Source of the DNA: Streptomyces ficellus
GTDB lineage: Bacteria > Actinomycetota > Actinomycetes > Streptomycetales > Streptomycetaceae
DNA length: 64,000 bases
Reading direction: 5' to 3'
NCBI RefSeq assembly: GCF_009739905.1
Contig: NZ_CP034279.1
Location: 6,758,001 to 6,822,000 of the forward strand
Every line of letters starts with the position of its first letter. Position 1 is the stretch's first letter. Below the pieces are notes generated by a model. It was not told the DNA's origin, searched no databases, and saw only the letters and a list, made by a program, of their open reading frames with translations. A program made the translations under genes and the position numbers. Positions 24,128 to 32,959 of the stretch are shown here, in pieces.

Positions 24128-25618
24128 ATGACCCCGCAGCCGGCCCACGGCACGCGACCCGACGGCACCCCGCCTGACGGCACCCCGCCCGACGGCACCC
24201 GCCCCGGCGGTGGCACTCGCCCCGGCGGCACTCGCCCCGGCGGCAATGAGCCCGACGGCCGGGAGCCCGGCGGCACCCGCCCCGATGGCAATGAGCCCGA
24301 CGGCAGCCTGCCCGACGGTGGCACCCGCCTGGACGGCACCCGTCTCGACGGTGGCACCCACCCCGACGGCCCGGAGCCCCACCGTATGGACCCCTCCGGG
24401 GGGTGCCCGCACCGGGACAACGCGCGACTCCTCGCCCGGGGCGCCGTCGCACCCGTCGTCCTGCCGGGCGGCGTGCCCGCGATGACGGTCCTGGGCCACG
24501 AGGCGCTCAAGGGCTTCCTCACCCACCCGGACGTCGCCAAGGGCGCCGAGCACTTCGCCGCCCTCCAGGACGGGCGGATACCCGACGGCTGGCCCCTGCG
24601 GACCTTCGCCACGGTCCCGGGCATGACCACCGCCGACGGCGCCGAGCACCGGCGGCTGCGCGACCTCGTCGGCCAGGCGTTCACCGCACGGCGCGTCGAA
24701 CGGCTGCGGCCCCGCGTCGAGGAACTGACCGCCGAACTCCTCGACGGACTCGAGGCGGCGGCCCGGGACGGCGACGGAGTCGCCGACCTGCGGCGCCACT
24801 TCGCCCTGCCCCTGCCCATGGGCGTCATCTGCGAACTGCTCGGCGTGGACGCCGGACACCACGACCACCTGCACCACCTCTCCAGCAGGATCGTCGCCAC
24901 CGACAGCTCGCCCGAGGAGGCGGTGGCCGCCAACCGCGAGATGGCGGACGCACTGCGCGCCGTCGTCGCGGCGCGCCGCGCCGCCCCCGGCGACGACCTG
25001 ACCAGCGCCCTGATCGCCGCCCGCGAGGAGGACGGCGACCGGCTCGCCGAACCCGAACTCATCGGCACCCTCCTGCTGATGATCGTCGCCGGCCACGAGA
25101 CCACCCTGAACCTCATCACCAACGCCGTCCGCGCGCTGTGCGCCCACCGCGAGCAGCTCCGGCTGGTCCTCGACGGCCGGGCCGGGTGGGCCGACGTCGT
25201 CGAGGAGACCCTCCGCTGGGACAGCCCCGTCAGCCACTTCCCCTTCCGCTACCCCACCCGCGACCTCACCGTCGACGGCACGGTCATCCCCCGGGGGACG
25301 CCCGTGCTCGCCGGCTACTCCGCGGCGGGCCGCGACGAAGCGGCCCACGGCCCCGACGCCGACCGCTTCGACGTCACCCGCGCCGGCCGGGGCCGCCCCA
25401 CGGCCCGTCACCTCTCACTCGGCCACGGCCCCCACTACTGTCTGGGCGCCCCCCTCGCCCGGCTGGAGGCCACCACCGCGCTCGAACGGCTCTTCACCCG
25501 CTTCCCCCGGCTCGACCTCGCCGTCCCCGAAGCCCGGCTGCCCCGGGTGCCGAGCTTCGTGGGCAACAGCGTGCGCACCCTGCCCGTACGGCTACGGGCG
25601 GACCGTGCCGTCCGGTGA
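24128..25618 (+). CDS. Cytochrome P450 with repetitive N-terminal extension
   Basis: From residue ~90 on this is a bacterial class I P450: I-helix LLLMIVAGHETTLNL (acid-alcohol pair lacking the aspartate, replaced by HET), E-x-x-R in EETLRW, and the heme loop LSLGHGPHYCLGAPLARLE with the axial cysteine. The first ~80 residues are degenerate repeats of P-D-G-T-R/P, unlike any P450 I know; a start at an internal methionine (MDPSGGCPHRD) would give a normal-length enzyme. It needs ferredoxin partners, not seen nearby. Convergent with a small hypothetical gene that overlaps its last 27 bases. Confidence 0.88.
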   Translation: MTPQPAHGTRPDGTPPDGTPPDGTRPGGGTRPGGTRPGGNEPDGREPGGTRPDGNEPDGSLPDGGTRLDGTRLDGGTHPDGPEPHRMDPSGGCPHRDNARLLARGAVAPVVLPGGVPAMTVLGHEALKGFLTHPDVAKGAEHFAALQDGRIPDGWPLRTFATVPGMTTADGAEHRRLRDLVGQAFTARRVERLRPRVEELTAELLDGLEAAARDGDGVADLRRHFALPLPMGVICELLGVDAGHHDHLHHLSSRIVATDSSPEEAVAANREMADALRAVVAARRAAPGDDLTSALIAAREEDGDRLAEPELIGTLLLMIVAGHETTLNLITNAVRALCAHREQLRLVLDGRAGWADVVEETLRWDSPVSHFPFRYPTRDLTVDGTVIPRGTPVLAGYSAAGRDEAAHGPDADRFDVTRAGRGRPTARHLSLGHGPHYCLGAPLARLEATTALERLFTRFPRLDLAVPEARLPRVPSFVGNSVRTLPVRLRADRAVR

Positions 25619-25831
25619 GCGCAGCGCGGACACCAGCCGCAGCAGACGCGCCTCGTTGCCCGACAGGCCCGCCCGGCGCAACGCCTCGTCCGCCTCCGCC
25701 ATCGGCGACGACAGGTGGACGACCGCCATCGGAGCGAGCGCCGGGTCGGTGAGCACCGCCCGGGCCGTCTCCATCAACCGTATGTAGGCCTGGGCCGCCG
25801 CGCGCTCACGTGATGTCAGGGTGGTGGTCAT
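25592..25831 (-). CDS. Hypothetical helical protein, 79 aa
   Basis: 79 residues starting MTTTLTSRERAAAQAYIRLM, with helical segments and no cysteine or signal peptide. GGGAGCGAGAG precedes the ATG at 25829-25831. The 3' end overlaps the P450 gene by 27 bases in opposite orientation. Codon use is actinomycete-like. I do not recognise the family. Confidence 0.6.
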   Translation of the reverse strand: MTTTLTSRERAAAQAYIRLMETARAVLTDPALAPMAVVHLSSPMAEADEALRRAGLSGNEARLLRLVSALRSPDGTVRP

Positions 25832-25896
25832 CTCTCGCTCCCTGTCGACCGGTCGGTGTGTTCCCCGCGCTCCACTCTCCACCACGGCACTGACAA

Positions 25897-26376
25897 TCAG
25901 CTCCCGTCGCGCCCGCGCACGTACTCCGACAGCCGCTCCAGGAACACCTGCTGACCCGACACCAGCCGCGGCGCCGCCTCCTCGGGCGTCATCCACGCCA
26001 CCCGGTCGACCTCGGGGAACTCCCGTGTCCGGCCCGAACCACGCGGCCACTCCATCGTGAACGTGCCCGGCACCACCGCCGCCGGGTCCAGGTCGGCCTC
26101 CACCGCCCACACCGTCACGATCTTCCCGCTCGCCTGGCGCGTCTCACCGAGCGGCACCGGCTCCCCGTCCGGAACCGGCAGGCCCAGCTCCTCCACGAAC
26201 TCCCGCCGCGCCGCCGCCTCGGGCGTCTCGTCGGCCTCGTACTCGCCCTTCGGGACCGACCACGCCCCCGCGTCCCGCGCCGCCCAGGCGGGACCGCCCA
26301 TGTGGGCGATGAGCACTTCCAGGGTTCCGCCCGAGGTGCGGAACAGCAGCAGACCCGCGCTTCGCTTCACCGTCAT
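25897..26376 (-). CDS. NUDIX hydrolase
   Basis: 159 residues with a complete Nudix box: GEYEADETPEAAARREFVEE followed by LG, matching G-x5-E-x7-R-E-U-x-E-E-x-G-U. The opening MTVKRSAGLLLFRTSGGTLE and AWSVPKGEYE resemble diadenosine- or nucleotide-diphosphate-cleaving members. It should hydrolyse a nucleoside diphosphate linked to another moiety, with Mg2+. It is divergent from a uracil-DNA glycosylase gene; both fit nucleotide-pool and DNA care, though that link is inference. Confidence 0.9.
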   Translation of the reverse strand: MTVKRSAGLLLFRTSGGTLEVLIAHMGGPAWAARDAGAWSVPKGEYEADETPEAAARREFVEELGLPVPDGEPVPLGETRQASGKIVTVWAVEADLDPAAVVPGTFTMEWPRGSGRTREFPEVDRVAWMTPEEAAPRLVSGQQVFLERLSEYVRGRDGS

Positions 26377-26456
26377 GCCGGAGAGTTTGCCCAGGGCCGA
26401 CGGGGTTAGCGTCGACGGACGGCACGATCACCCCGACCGAGGGAGCGCGAGACCAC

Positions 26457-27236
26457 ATGTCCGTGTCCGAAGGGTCCGGCGACCCCGACCACGACCCCGT
26501 CCTGCCCCCGCGCGAGGCACCCCTCGCCCGGTCGGTGCCCGCGCTGGACGAGCGCGTCACCCACTGCCGGGCCTGCCCGCGCCTGGTCGCCTGGCGGGAA
26601 CAGGTCGCCCGGGAGGGCCGCCGCGCCTACACCGGCTGGGACTACTGGGCCCGGCCCGTTCCCGGCTTCGGCCCCGACGACGCCAGGCTCCTGGTCATCG
26701 GCCTCGCCCCCGCCGCCCACGGAGGCAACCGCACCGGCCGCATGTTCACCGGTGACCGCTCCGGCGACGTCCTCTACGCCGCCCTGCACCACGTCGGGCT
26801 CGCCAACCAGCCGGAGGCCACCGACCTCCACGACGGGCTGCGCCTGTACGGGGTACGGGTCACCGCCCCGGTCCACTGCGCCCCGCCCGCCAACAAGCCC
26901 ACCCCCGAGGAGCGCGACACATGCCGCCCCTGGCTGGCCGCCGAACTGCGCCTGCTGCGCCCCACGGTGCGGGCCGTCGTCGTGCTCGGCGCCTTCGGCT
27001 GGCAGGCCGCCCTGCCCGCACTCGCCGCAGGCGGCTGGTCGGTGCCCAGGCCCCGGCCCGCGTTCGCGCACGGCGCGCACGTCACGCTGGCGGCCACCGA
27101 CGGGGGAGCGGACCTGGAGGTGTTCGGCTGCTACCACGTCAGCCAGCGCAACACCTTCACCGGCCGCCTCACACCCGCCATGCTGCACGACGTCCTCGGC
27201 CGAGCGGCGGAGGCGGCCGGGCTCACATCACCCTGA
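26457..27236 (+). CDS. Type 5 (UdgB-like) uracil-DNA glycosylase
   Basis: 259 residues. Motif A GLAPAAHGGNRTGRMFTGDR is the UdgB form, with Ala where other families have the catalytic acid. Motif B is CYHVSQRNTFTGRLTP. Fe-S cluster cysteines are likely those in THCRACPRL, HCAPPANKP and DTCRPW. The enzyme excises uracil and deaminated purines from DNA. The ATG at 26457 is 80 bases from the divergent NUDIX start. It runs convergent to, and slightly overlaps, the FAD oxidoreductase gene at 27223. Confidence 0.88.
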   Translation: MSVSEGSGDPDHDPVLPPREAPLARSVPALDERVTHCRACPRLVAWREQVAREGRRAYTGWDYWARPVPGFGPDDARLLVIGLAPAAHGGNRTGRMFTGDRSGDVLYAALHHVGLANQPEATDLHDGLRLYGVRVTAPVHCAPPANKPTPEERDTCRPWLAAELRLLRPTVRAVVVLGAFGWQAALPALAAGGWSVPRPRPAFAHGAHVTLAATDGGADLEVFGCYHVSQRNTFTGRLTPAMLHDVLGRAAEAAGLTSP

Positions 27237-28497
27237 TCCGCACCGGCCCCCCGGCCGGATCGACCCGCCCCGCCCAGCCGGCCGGCAGCGGAGCCGACCT
27301 GTCCGGGCCGACCGTGCGCCACATCCGTCTCCGGTACAACAGGACCCCGTCCTGACTGACCACCACCACCGGACGCACCAACCGCCGCGCCGCGCGCACC
27401 AGGAACCGTCCCCCGCCGGCACCGCGCCACCCGGCGCCACCGGGCACCCCCGGGGCGTCGAGCCGGTTCGGCGTCACCCACCGCAGCGGCGCGTCCACCA
27501 CCACCGGCACCCCCGCCCCGCACCCGCCCGCGGGATTCGACAGGAACGCCAGCACCGGCCCCGCCACCGCACGGCCCTCCACGACCGCCGTACCGGCCGG
27601 CTCACCCCCGTGCAGCACGTCGCCCACCGCGAACACCCCCGGCACCGACGTGCGGAACGCGCCGTCCACCGCCGGCCCCCGCGTCCCGGGGTCCAGGGCG
27701 ACACCGCCGAGCCGGGCGAGCTCCTGCTCCGGCAGCCAGTCCCCGGTGAACACCACCGTGTCGCACGCCACCGTCGCCTCCCGACCGTCGCGGTGCCGCA
27801 GCCGCACCCCCGACAGGCGCCCCCGCCCGAGGAGTTCGGCCACCGTCGTCCCGCCCATCACGGGCACCCGCCCGGTGAACGCCCCGGGCCGGTGCCACGG
27901 CCGCTCCGTGACCAGCGCGGCCACCTCCACGCCCGCCGAGCGCAGCGCCCGCACCGCCTCCCACGAGACCGGCTCCGCCCCGACGACGAGCGCGCGGGTG
28001 CCGACGGCGTGCCCGTACGCGTCCACCGACCGCAGCAGTTCGCCCGTGGTCAGCACCCCGGCGGGCCGTGTCCCCGGCACCAGGCGGGCACTGCGCGGGC
28101 GCTCCCGGGCGCCGGTCGCCAGGACGACCGCCCGCGCGGCGATCCGCTCCCGGCCGGACGCGCCCGTGACGTCCAGCGTGAGCGGGCCGGACCAGCCCGT
28201 GACGGTGACACCGGTCCGGACCACCGCCCCGGCCCGTACCGCCGCGCGCCAGGCCCGGTCGTGCGCGGCGCCCCACCCGGCCCGGGCGCCCCACCCGGCC
28301 CGGGCGCCCCGCCCGGCTCCCGTGTCCCGTCCGGCCCGGGTGCCTCGCCCGTACCCGCCCCGCCTGGTTCCGGGGGACCGCTCCCGCTCCAGCACCTCGA
28401 CCGTGCCCGCGCCGAGGGCCGCCAGCCGGCCGGCCGCGGCGAGCCCGGCCGGTCCCGCCCCGACGACCAGCACGTCGACCGTCCGCGTGACCGTCAC
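27223..28497 (-). CDS. FAD/NAD-dependent oxidoreductase (GlpB/HcnB-like partner subunit)
   Basis: 424 residues from a GTG in a GTGA overlap with the upstream GlpA-like gene. The FAD loop VLVVGAGPAGLAAAGRLAAL and the second site TSVPGVFAVGDVLHGGEPAG mark a two-dinucleotide-domain flavoprotein. After the first site there is a Gly/Arg-rich insert (GRGARAGWGARAGWG), encoded by near-perfect 18-bp repeats around 28262-28318. Such proteins pair with GlpA- or HcnC-like subunits to pass electrons from an oxidised hydroxyl or amine. It is the last gene of the operon and overlaps the convergent glycosylase by 14 bases. Confidence 0.8.
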   Translation of the reverse strand: MTVTRTVDVLVVGAGPAGLAAAGRLAALGAGTVEVLERERSPGTRRGGYGRGTRAGRDTGAGRGARAGWGARAGWGAAHDRAWRAAVRAGAVVRTGVTVTGWSGPLTLDVTGASGRERIAARAVVLATGARERPRSARLVPGTRPAGVLTTGELLRSVDAYGHAVGTRALVVGAEPVSWEAVRALRSAGVEVAALVTERPWHRPGAFTGRVPVMGGTTVAELLGRGRLSGVRLRHRDGREATVACDTVVFTGDWLPEQELARLGGVALDPGTRGPAVDGAFRTSVPGVFAVGDVLHGGEPAGTAVVEGRAVAGPVLAFLSNPAGGCGAGVPVVVDAPLRWVTPNRLDAPGVPGGAGWRGAGGGRFLVRAARRLVRPVVVVSQDGVLLYRRRMWRTVGPDRSAPLPAGWAGRVDPAGGPVRIRVM

Positions 28498-30017
28498 CGC
28501 GCCCCCTCGAACAGCTCCCGGAGCTCCGCCCCGCAGAAGTACCCCTGGCACCGCCCGCTCCCCGCCCGCGTCCGGCGCCGCAGACCGGCGGGGGAGACGG
28601 GCGGGACCGGCGAGGCGAGCGCGTCGCGGACCTCGCCGCGGGTGACCCGCTCACAGAAACACACGATCTCGCCGTACGCGGGATCCTCGGCGATCAGCTG
28701 CGCGTCCGCGTAGGGGCGGGGGAACGCCTCGCCCAGATTCGGCATGCGCACCGTCGGCAACGGGCGTACGGCGCCCGGCTCCAGCCCCGCCTCCGCCAAG
28801 AGCTCCACCACGTGCGCGGCGATCGCCATCGACGCGGTCAGGCCCGTCGAGCGGATCCCTCCGGCCGTGACGTACCGCAGTTCCGGGTGACAGGCGATCC
28901 GGTAGTCGTCCTCCCCGGTCGCCGCCCGGAGCCCCGCGTACACCGCCGTGACCTCCTCCTCCAGCAGGGCCGGCAGGATCCGCCGCCCCTTCTCCCGCAG
29001 GAACGCCAGGCCCTCGGCGGTCGAGCCGGTCGCCGCCTTGTCGTCGAGGTCCTCGGCCGTGGGGCCCAGCAGCACCTTGCCGTACACGGTGGGGCAGACC
29101 AGTACGCCCTTGCCCAGCGCGGTCGGCACCGGCAGCAGGATGTGCCGCACCAGATCCCGGGCGAAGGCGTCGAACACCATCAGCTGGCCGCGCCGGGGCG
29201 TCACCGTAAAGTCGCGGATCCCCAGCATCCGGTCCAGCTCGTCCGCGTACAGCCCGGCGGCGTTGACCAGGTACCGGGTGCGCAGGACGCCCCGGGTCGT
29301 CACCAGCTCGTGCCCGGAGCGTCCGCCGGGCCGCACGTCCCGCACCCGGCAGCCGAGGTGCAGGTCCACCCCGGCGCCCACGGCCTGGGTCGCGTAGGCG
29401 AGGGTGGTCGTCCACGGGCAGATCACGCTCTCGCCCGGCACGTCCAGCGCGCCGAGCGCGCCCGGCCCGAGGTGCGGTTCACGCGCCCGCAGCTCGTCGG
29501 CGCCGATGATCCGCGTCCCGGGACAGCCGTTGCGCTCCGCCTTGCGCGCCAGCCCCGGCAGCGCGGCGAGCTGTTCGTCGTCCCACGCGACGAGCAGCGC
29601 GCCCAGCGGCTCCACCGGGATGCCCACCTCGGCCGCGTACGCGACGAGCCGCCGCTGCCCCTCCCGCACCAGCCTGGCCTCCAGCGACCCGGGAACGGCG
29701 TCGAAACCGGTGTGCAGGATCGCGGTGTTGGCCTTCGAGGTGCCCTCGCCGACATCGTCCGCGGCCTCCACCAGGGCGGTGCGCAGCGGGAAGCGCGCCA
29801 GCTCACGGGCGATGGCCGAGCCCACCACCCCGGCACCGACCACCACCACGTCGTACGTCTCGCCAGGAAGCGACGCCCCGGGCACGGCCTCCCCGGCCGG
29901 CCCGGTCCCGGTCGGCACACCCGCCGGCGACCCTCCCCGGCGCCGGTGCAGCTGGTGCAGCCGGGACTGCCGGGACAGCAGCGACAACAGGGATGGCAGC
30001 GACGGTACGGGCGTCAC
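28494..30017 (-). CDS. GlpA-like FAD dehydrogenase with BFD-type [2Fe-2S] domain
   Basis: 507 residues. A DAO-type FAD domain (YDVVVVGAGVVGSAIARELA; later GGIRSTGLTASMAIAAHVVE) is followed by a BFD-like domain with EIVCFCERVTRGEV and GRCQGYFCG, the four cysteines of a [2Fe-2S] cluster. This order matches GlpA of anaerobic glycerol-3-phosphate dehydrogenase and related polyol-phosphate dehydrogenases. The first ~55 residues are low-complexity and may not be translated; a later start is possible. ATGA overlap with the FGGY kinase and GTGA overlap with the GlpB-like gene show one operon. Confidence 0.85.
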   Translation of the reverse strand: MTPVPSLPSLLSLLSRQSRLHQLHRRRGGSPAGVPTGTGPAGEAVPGASLPGETYDVVVVGAGVVGSAIARELARFPLRTALVEAADDVGEGTSKANTAILHTGFDAVPGSLEARLVREGQRRLVAYAAEVGIPVEPLGALLVAWDDEQLAALPGLARKAERNGCPGTRIIGADELRAREPHLGPGALGALDVPGESVICPWTTTLAYATQAVGAGVDLHLGCRVRDVRPGGRSGHELVTTRGVLRTRYLVNAAGLYADELDRMLGIRDFTVTPRRGQLMVFDAFARDLVRHILLPVPTALGKGVLVCPTVYGKVLLGPTAEDLDDKAATGSTAEGLAFLREKGRRILPALLEEEVTAVYAGLRAATGEDDYRIACHPELRYVTAGGIRSTGLTASMAIAAHVVELLAEAGLEPGAVRPLPTVRMPNLGEAFPRPYADAQLIAEDPAYGEIVCFCERVTRGEVRDALASPVPPVSPAGLRRRTRAGSGRCQGYFCGAELRELFEGAR

Positions 30018-31450
30018 GGCGTGCGCTCCAGCACCGCCGCCACCGCCGAACGGAACGCCCCCATCCGCTCGGCCGCCTCGGTGGCGGTGACGCGTGGCTC
30101 GTACACGGCCGACGGCGCCCGGCGCGGGAGGGCCTCATCGAGCGGCAGCCGCGGATCGAGGCCGAGCCGGGCGAGGGCTCCGGCGCCCAGGGCGGTGGCG
30201 TCGGGCAGCGCCGAGACCTCGACGGGCCGCTGGAGGAGGTCGGCCTGCGTCTGCATCAGCAGCGCGGAGCGGGTCAGCCCGCCGTCCACGCGGAGCGACG
30301 CGAGCGGTGCGCCCAGGTCCGTCGCGGCCGCCTCGGCCAGCTCCACCACCTGCGCGGCGACGCCCTCGCACAGCGCGCGCACCAGGTGCCCGGCGGTGGT
30401 GTCCAGCCCCAGTCCGGTGAGCGATCCGCGGACGTCCCCGCGCCACCACGGCGCGGCGAGCCCGGCCAGCGAGGGTACGAACGTCACGCCGCCCGCGTCC
30501 GGTACGGAGGCGCCCACCGGGTCGAGGTCGGCGGCCCCGCCGATCACGCCGAGGTCGGTGAGCCAGCGCACGGCGGAGGCGGCCGTGTACACCTGCCCGT
30601 CCAGGCAGTAGCTGGTCCGCCCGGCGAGGCGCCACGCCACGCAGGCGACCAGCCCGGAGGCGCCGCGCCGGGGGCGGGCGCCGGTCTGGGCGAGCAGGAA
30701 CGCCCCGGTGCCGTAGGTGCACTTGGCCGTGCCCGGCGTGGTGGCGCCCTGGGCGAGCAGCGCCGCCTGCTGGTCCACCAGCAGCCCGGTGAGCGGCAGG
30801 TCGCCGCCGAAGGCGCCCGTCCTGCCGACGGGCCCGGCGGCGTCCACGATCCGTGGCAGCCGTTCACCGGTCAGCCCGTACGCCTCCAGCGCCTCCGGCG
30901 ACCAGTCGGTCGCCTCCAGGTCCATGAGCTGGGTGCGTCCCGCCGTGGCGGCGTCCGTGACGAACTCGCCGGTCAGCCGGTGCACCAGCCAGGCATCGCT
31001 GGTCGTCACCACGCCCTCGCGGGTCAGGTGGCGGCGTATCCACGCCATCTTGGGCGCCGCGAAGTACGGGTCGAGCGGCAGGCCGGTCGTGTGGCGCAAC
31101 CGCTCGGCGTGCGGGGCGAGTTCCGCGCAGATCCCCGCCGCCCGCTTGTCCTGCCAGACGATTGCGTCGGTCAGGGGCGCACCGGTGGCCCGGTCCCAGG
31201 CGAGGACGGTCTCGCCCTGGTTGGCGAGGCCCACGGCGGTGACCGGTTCGCCGGCGTCGGCCAGGGCGCGGTGCCCGGCGTCGACGACCGAGGAGAGCAG
31301 CTCGTGCGGGTCGGCCTCGACCCGGCCGCCCGTTAGGTGGCGCGGGCGTACCGGCGCCGCACCGGAGCCGATCACTCCGCGGTCGGGGCAGATCACCAGG
31401 GCCTTGGTGCCCGACGTGCCCTGGTCGACGGCCAGTACGGGGCCCGTCAT
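30014..31450 (-). CDS. FGGY-family carbohydrate kinase (glycerol kinase-like)
   Basis: 478 residues. The phosphate-1 loop is VLAVDQGTSGTKALVICPDR and the sugar-site region is GLANQGETVLAWDRATG with AIVWQDKRAA. The C-terminal domain has the adenosine motif LRVDGGLTRSALLMQTQADL. The NQGET and WQDKR stretches fit glycerol-kinase-like members, but the exact polyol is uncertain. It probably phosphorylates a polyol that the following GlpA/GlpB-like pair then oxidises. No transporter gene adjoins. Inverted repeats upstream (31475-31493 and 31545-31562) may be operators. Confidence 0.85.
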   Translation of the reverse strand: MTGPVLAVDQGTSGTKALVICPDRGVIGSGAAPVRPRHLTGGRVEADPHELLSSVVDAGHRALADAGEPVTAVGLANQGETVLAWDRATGAPLTDAIVWQDKRAAGICAELAPHAERLRHTTGLPLDPYFAAPKMAWIRRHLTREGVVTTSDAWLVHRLTGEFVTDAATAGRTQLMDLEATDWSPEALEAYGLTGERLPRIVDAAGPVGRTGAFGGDLPLTGLLVDQQAALLAQGATTPGTAKCTYGTGAFLLAQTGARPRRGASGLVACVAWRLAGRTSYCLDGQVYTAASAVRWLTDLGVIGGAADLDPVGASVPDAGGVTFVPSLAGLAAPWWRGDVRGSLTGLGLDTTAGHLVRALCEGVAAQVVELAEAAATDLGAPLASLRVDGGLTRSALLMQTQADLLQRPVEVSALPDATALGAGALARLGLDPRLPLDEALPRRAPSAVYEPRVTATEAAERMGAFRSAVAAVLERTP

Positions 31451-31828
31451 CGGCCACTCCCGTCCGCTCGGGTCCGCATCCGCTGCGGATGCGAAAGATC
31501 GTCGAACGGAAGCGTGGTCCAGACCGGCTTCGGCGTCAAGGTCCGTCCGTGATCATACGGACACGGAGCGGGGGCGACCGGCCGCGAGCGGAGCCGGGCG
31601 TAGCGTACTGACGCGTCATCAATGAGCTTTGTTTTTCGGTTTGTTGCGCTTCTCGCGCAAAAATGGACCGACTTCGTTCAACGAGCCCTATAGTGATCGC
31701 CGATCAACGGCCGGTAGTCAGGGAGCAGTCCGACCGCTCTCCCCGACGTACCGGCCACACCCCCACGCGCGCTCACGAGGACCCATGACCGTCACACCGA
31801 TACCGGCCTGCCCACCGACGGGGACGGG
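31451..31828. promoter_or_regulatory. Divergent regulatory region with three dyads
   Basis: This 378-base gene-free spacer holds: CGCATCCG-ctg-CGGATGCG (31475-31493, 25 bases before the kinase start), GTCCGT-gatcat-ACGGAC (31545-31562), and in an unusually AT-rich block around 31620-31700 the dyad TTGCGC-ttctc-GCGCAA. The first two are well placed to control the kinase operon. The AT-rich block probably holds the promoter for the gene at 31829. Confidence 0.5.
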
Positions 31829-32827
31829 GTGATGCCCGGCCAGGACTTCCGGCCGGTGTACCACCCGGCGGGCCACGACTCCGCGCTGCGCGGAGTCCTC
31901 CAGGACCTGCGGACCGGGCGCTGGCTGTCGATGGCCCAGCTCCTGACGGACACCGCCCGCACCGCCGACCGCTCCCTGTGGACCCGGCGCACCCAGGTGC
32001 TCGCCGCGGTGGCCGCAGGGTCCGACGTCGTCCAGGCGTGGCGCGCCGAGCAACCCCACAGCATCGCGGCCGCCGTCATGCACGCCCGGGTCTCCGTCGA
32101 ACGCGCCCTGCGCGCCCACCGCGAGGGGCACTCCCGGACCGGCGAGCTGTGGACGCTCGCCTGGGAGGCGTGCCGGGCCGCCGCGCAGGTGGCACCCGCC
32201 GACCCGGTGCCCTGGGTGGGCCTGCTGGCCCTCGCCGTACTGGACGACGAACAGCGGATGGACGAGCACCGGGTGCGGCCGCCCGGGCCCATGCTGCCGC
32301 CTGGCCCCTGGGGCCTGCTGGCGGAGGCGGACAAACGCGACCCGCACAACCGCGAGGCGTACCACCGGATGCTCCAGTTCCTGTACGCCCGCCACTCGGG
32401 AAGCGGATCCCTCTCCGAGGCGGTCAACTTCGTGCAGTGGGCCGCCGCCTCGGCTCCGCCCGGCTCCGCCCTGCACGTCCTGCCGCTGTACGCGAGGGTC
32501 GAGCGGTACCGGCGCGAACGGGGCCAGGAGCGCGCCCTGGACCTGCACTGGGTGGCCGAGGACGCCGACCGCGACGCCGACCGGGCCCTGCGCAACTGGT
32601 TCGAACGGACCGATCCCGCCGCCGAGTCGATCCTCGACCTCAACTACCTGGCGCACGCCCTGTGGGGAGCCCTGCGGTTCGACGACGCCGCCGGGGTCTT
32701 CACGGTACTGGGCCCGTACCACACCCCGCAGCCCTGGGCGTACCGCACTCGCGACCCCGGCGACCAGGCCCTGGCCGAGGAGCTGTTCCTCCGCGCCCGG
32801 AGCCGGTGCCTGCACACGCCCCGCTGA
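31829..32827 (+). CDS. Hypothetical helical protein, 332 aa
   Basis: No known family is recognised. The protein is mostly alpha-helical with repeated A/L-W/Y spacing (WTLAWEACRAAAQVAPADPV, VNFVQWAAASAPPGSALHVL, NYLAHALWGALRFDDAAGVF) that suggests TPR-like or solenoid packing. No signal peptide or membrane helix. The start is a GTG followed directly by an ATG. It precedes the APC permease gene in the same direction by about 130 bases. Confidence 0.75.
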   Translation: MMPGQDFRPVYHPAGHDSALRGVLQDLRTGRWLSMAQLLTDTARTADRSLWTRRTQVLAAVAAGSDVVQAWRAEQPHSIAAAVMHARVSVERALRAHREGHSRTGELWTLAWEACRAAAQVAPADPVPWVGLLALAVLDDEQRMDEHRVRPPGPMLPPGPWGLLAEADKRDPHNREAYHRMLQFLYARHSGSGSLSEAVNFVQWAAASAPPGSALHVLPLYARVERYRRERGQERALDLHWVAEDADRDADRALRNWFERTDPAAESILDLNYLAHALWGALRFDDAAGVFTVLGPYHTPQPWAYRTRDPGDQALAEELFLRARSRCLHTPR

Positions 32828-32844
32828 CCGTTCACCCGTCGGCC

Positions 32845-32882
32845 GGCACCCGGCACCCGACACCCGACACCCGACACCCGGC
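32845..32882. repeat. 7-bp tandem repeat before the permease gene
   Basis: About five copies of ACCCGAC/ACCCGGC in tandem between two co-directional genes. Probably slippage sequence; no coding role. Confidence 0.55.
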
Positions 32883-32959
32883 GACCGTGCACCAGGTCAC
32901 CCGCCGACCGCGTGAACCGCTGACCGCACACGCCCCACCCACCACCAGGAGGTAGCGCC

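Noticed and set aside
28254..28330. Short near-identical 18-bp direct repeats, CRISPR-like at first glance
   Set aside because: No spacers between them; they lie inside the FAD oxidoreductase gene and encode a GARAGW-type insert.
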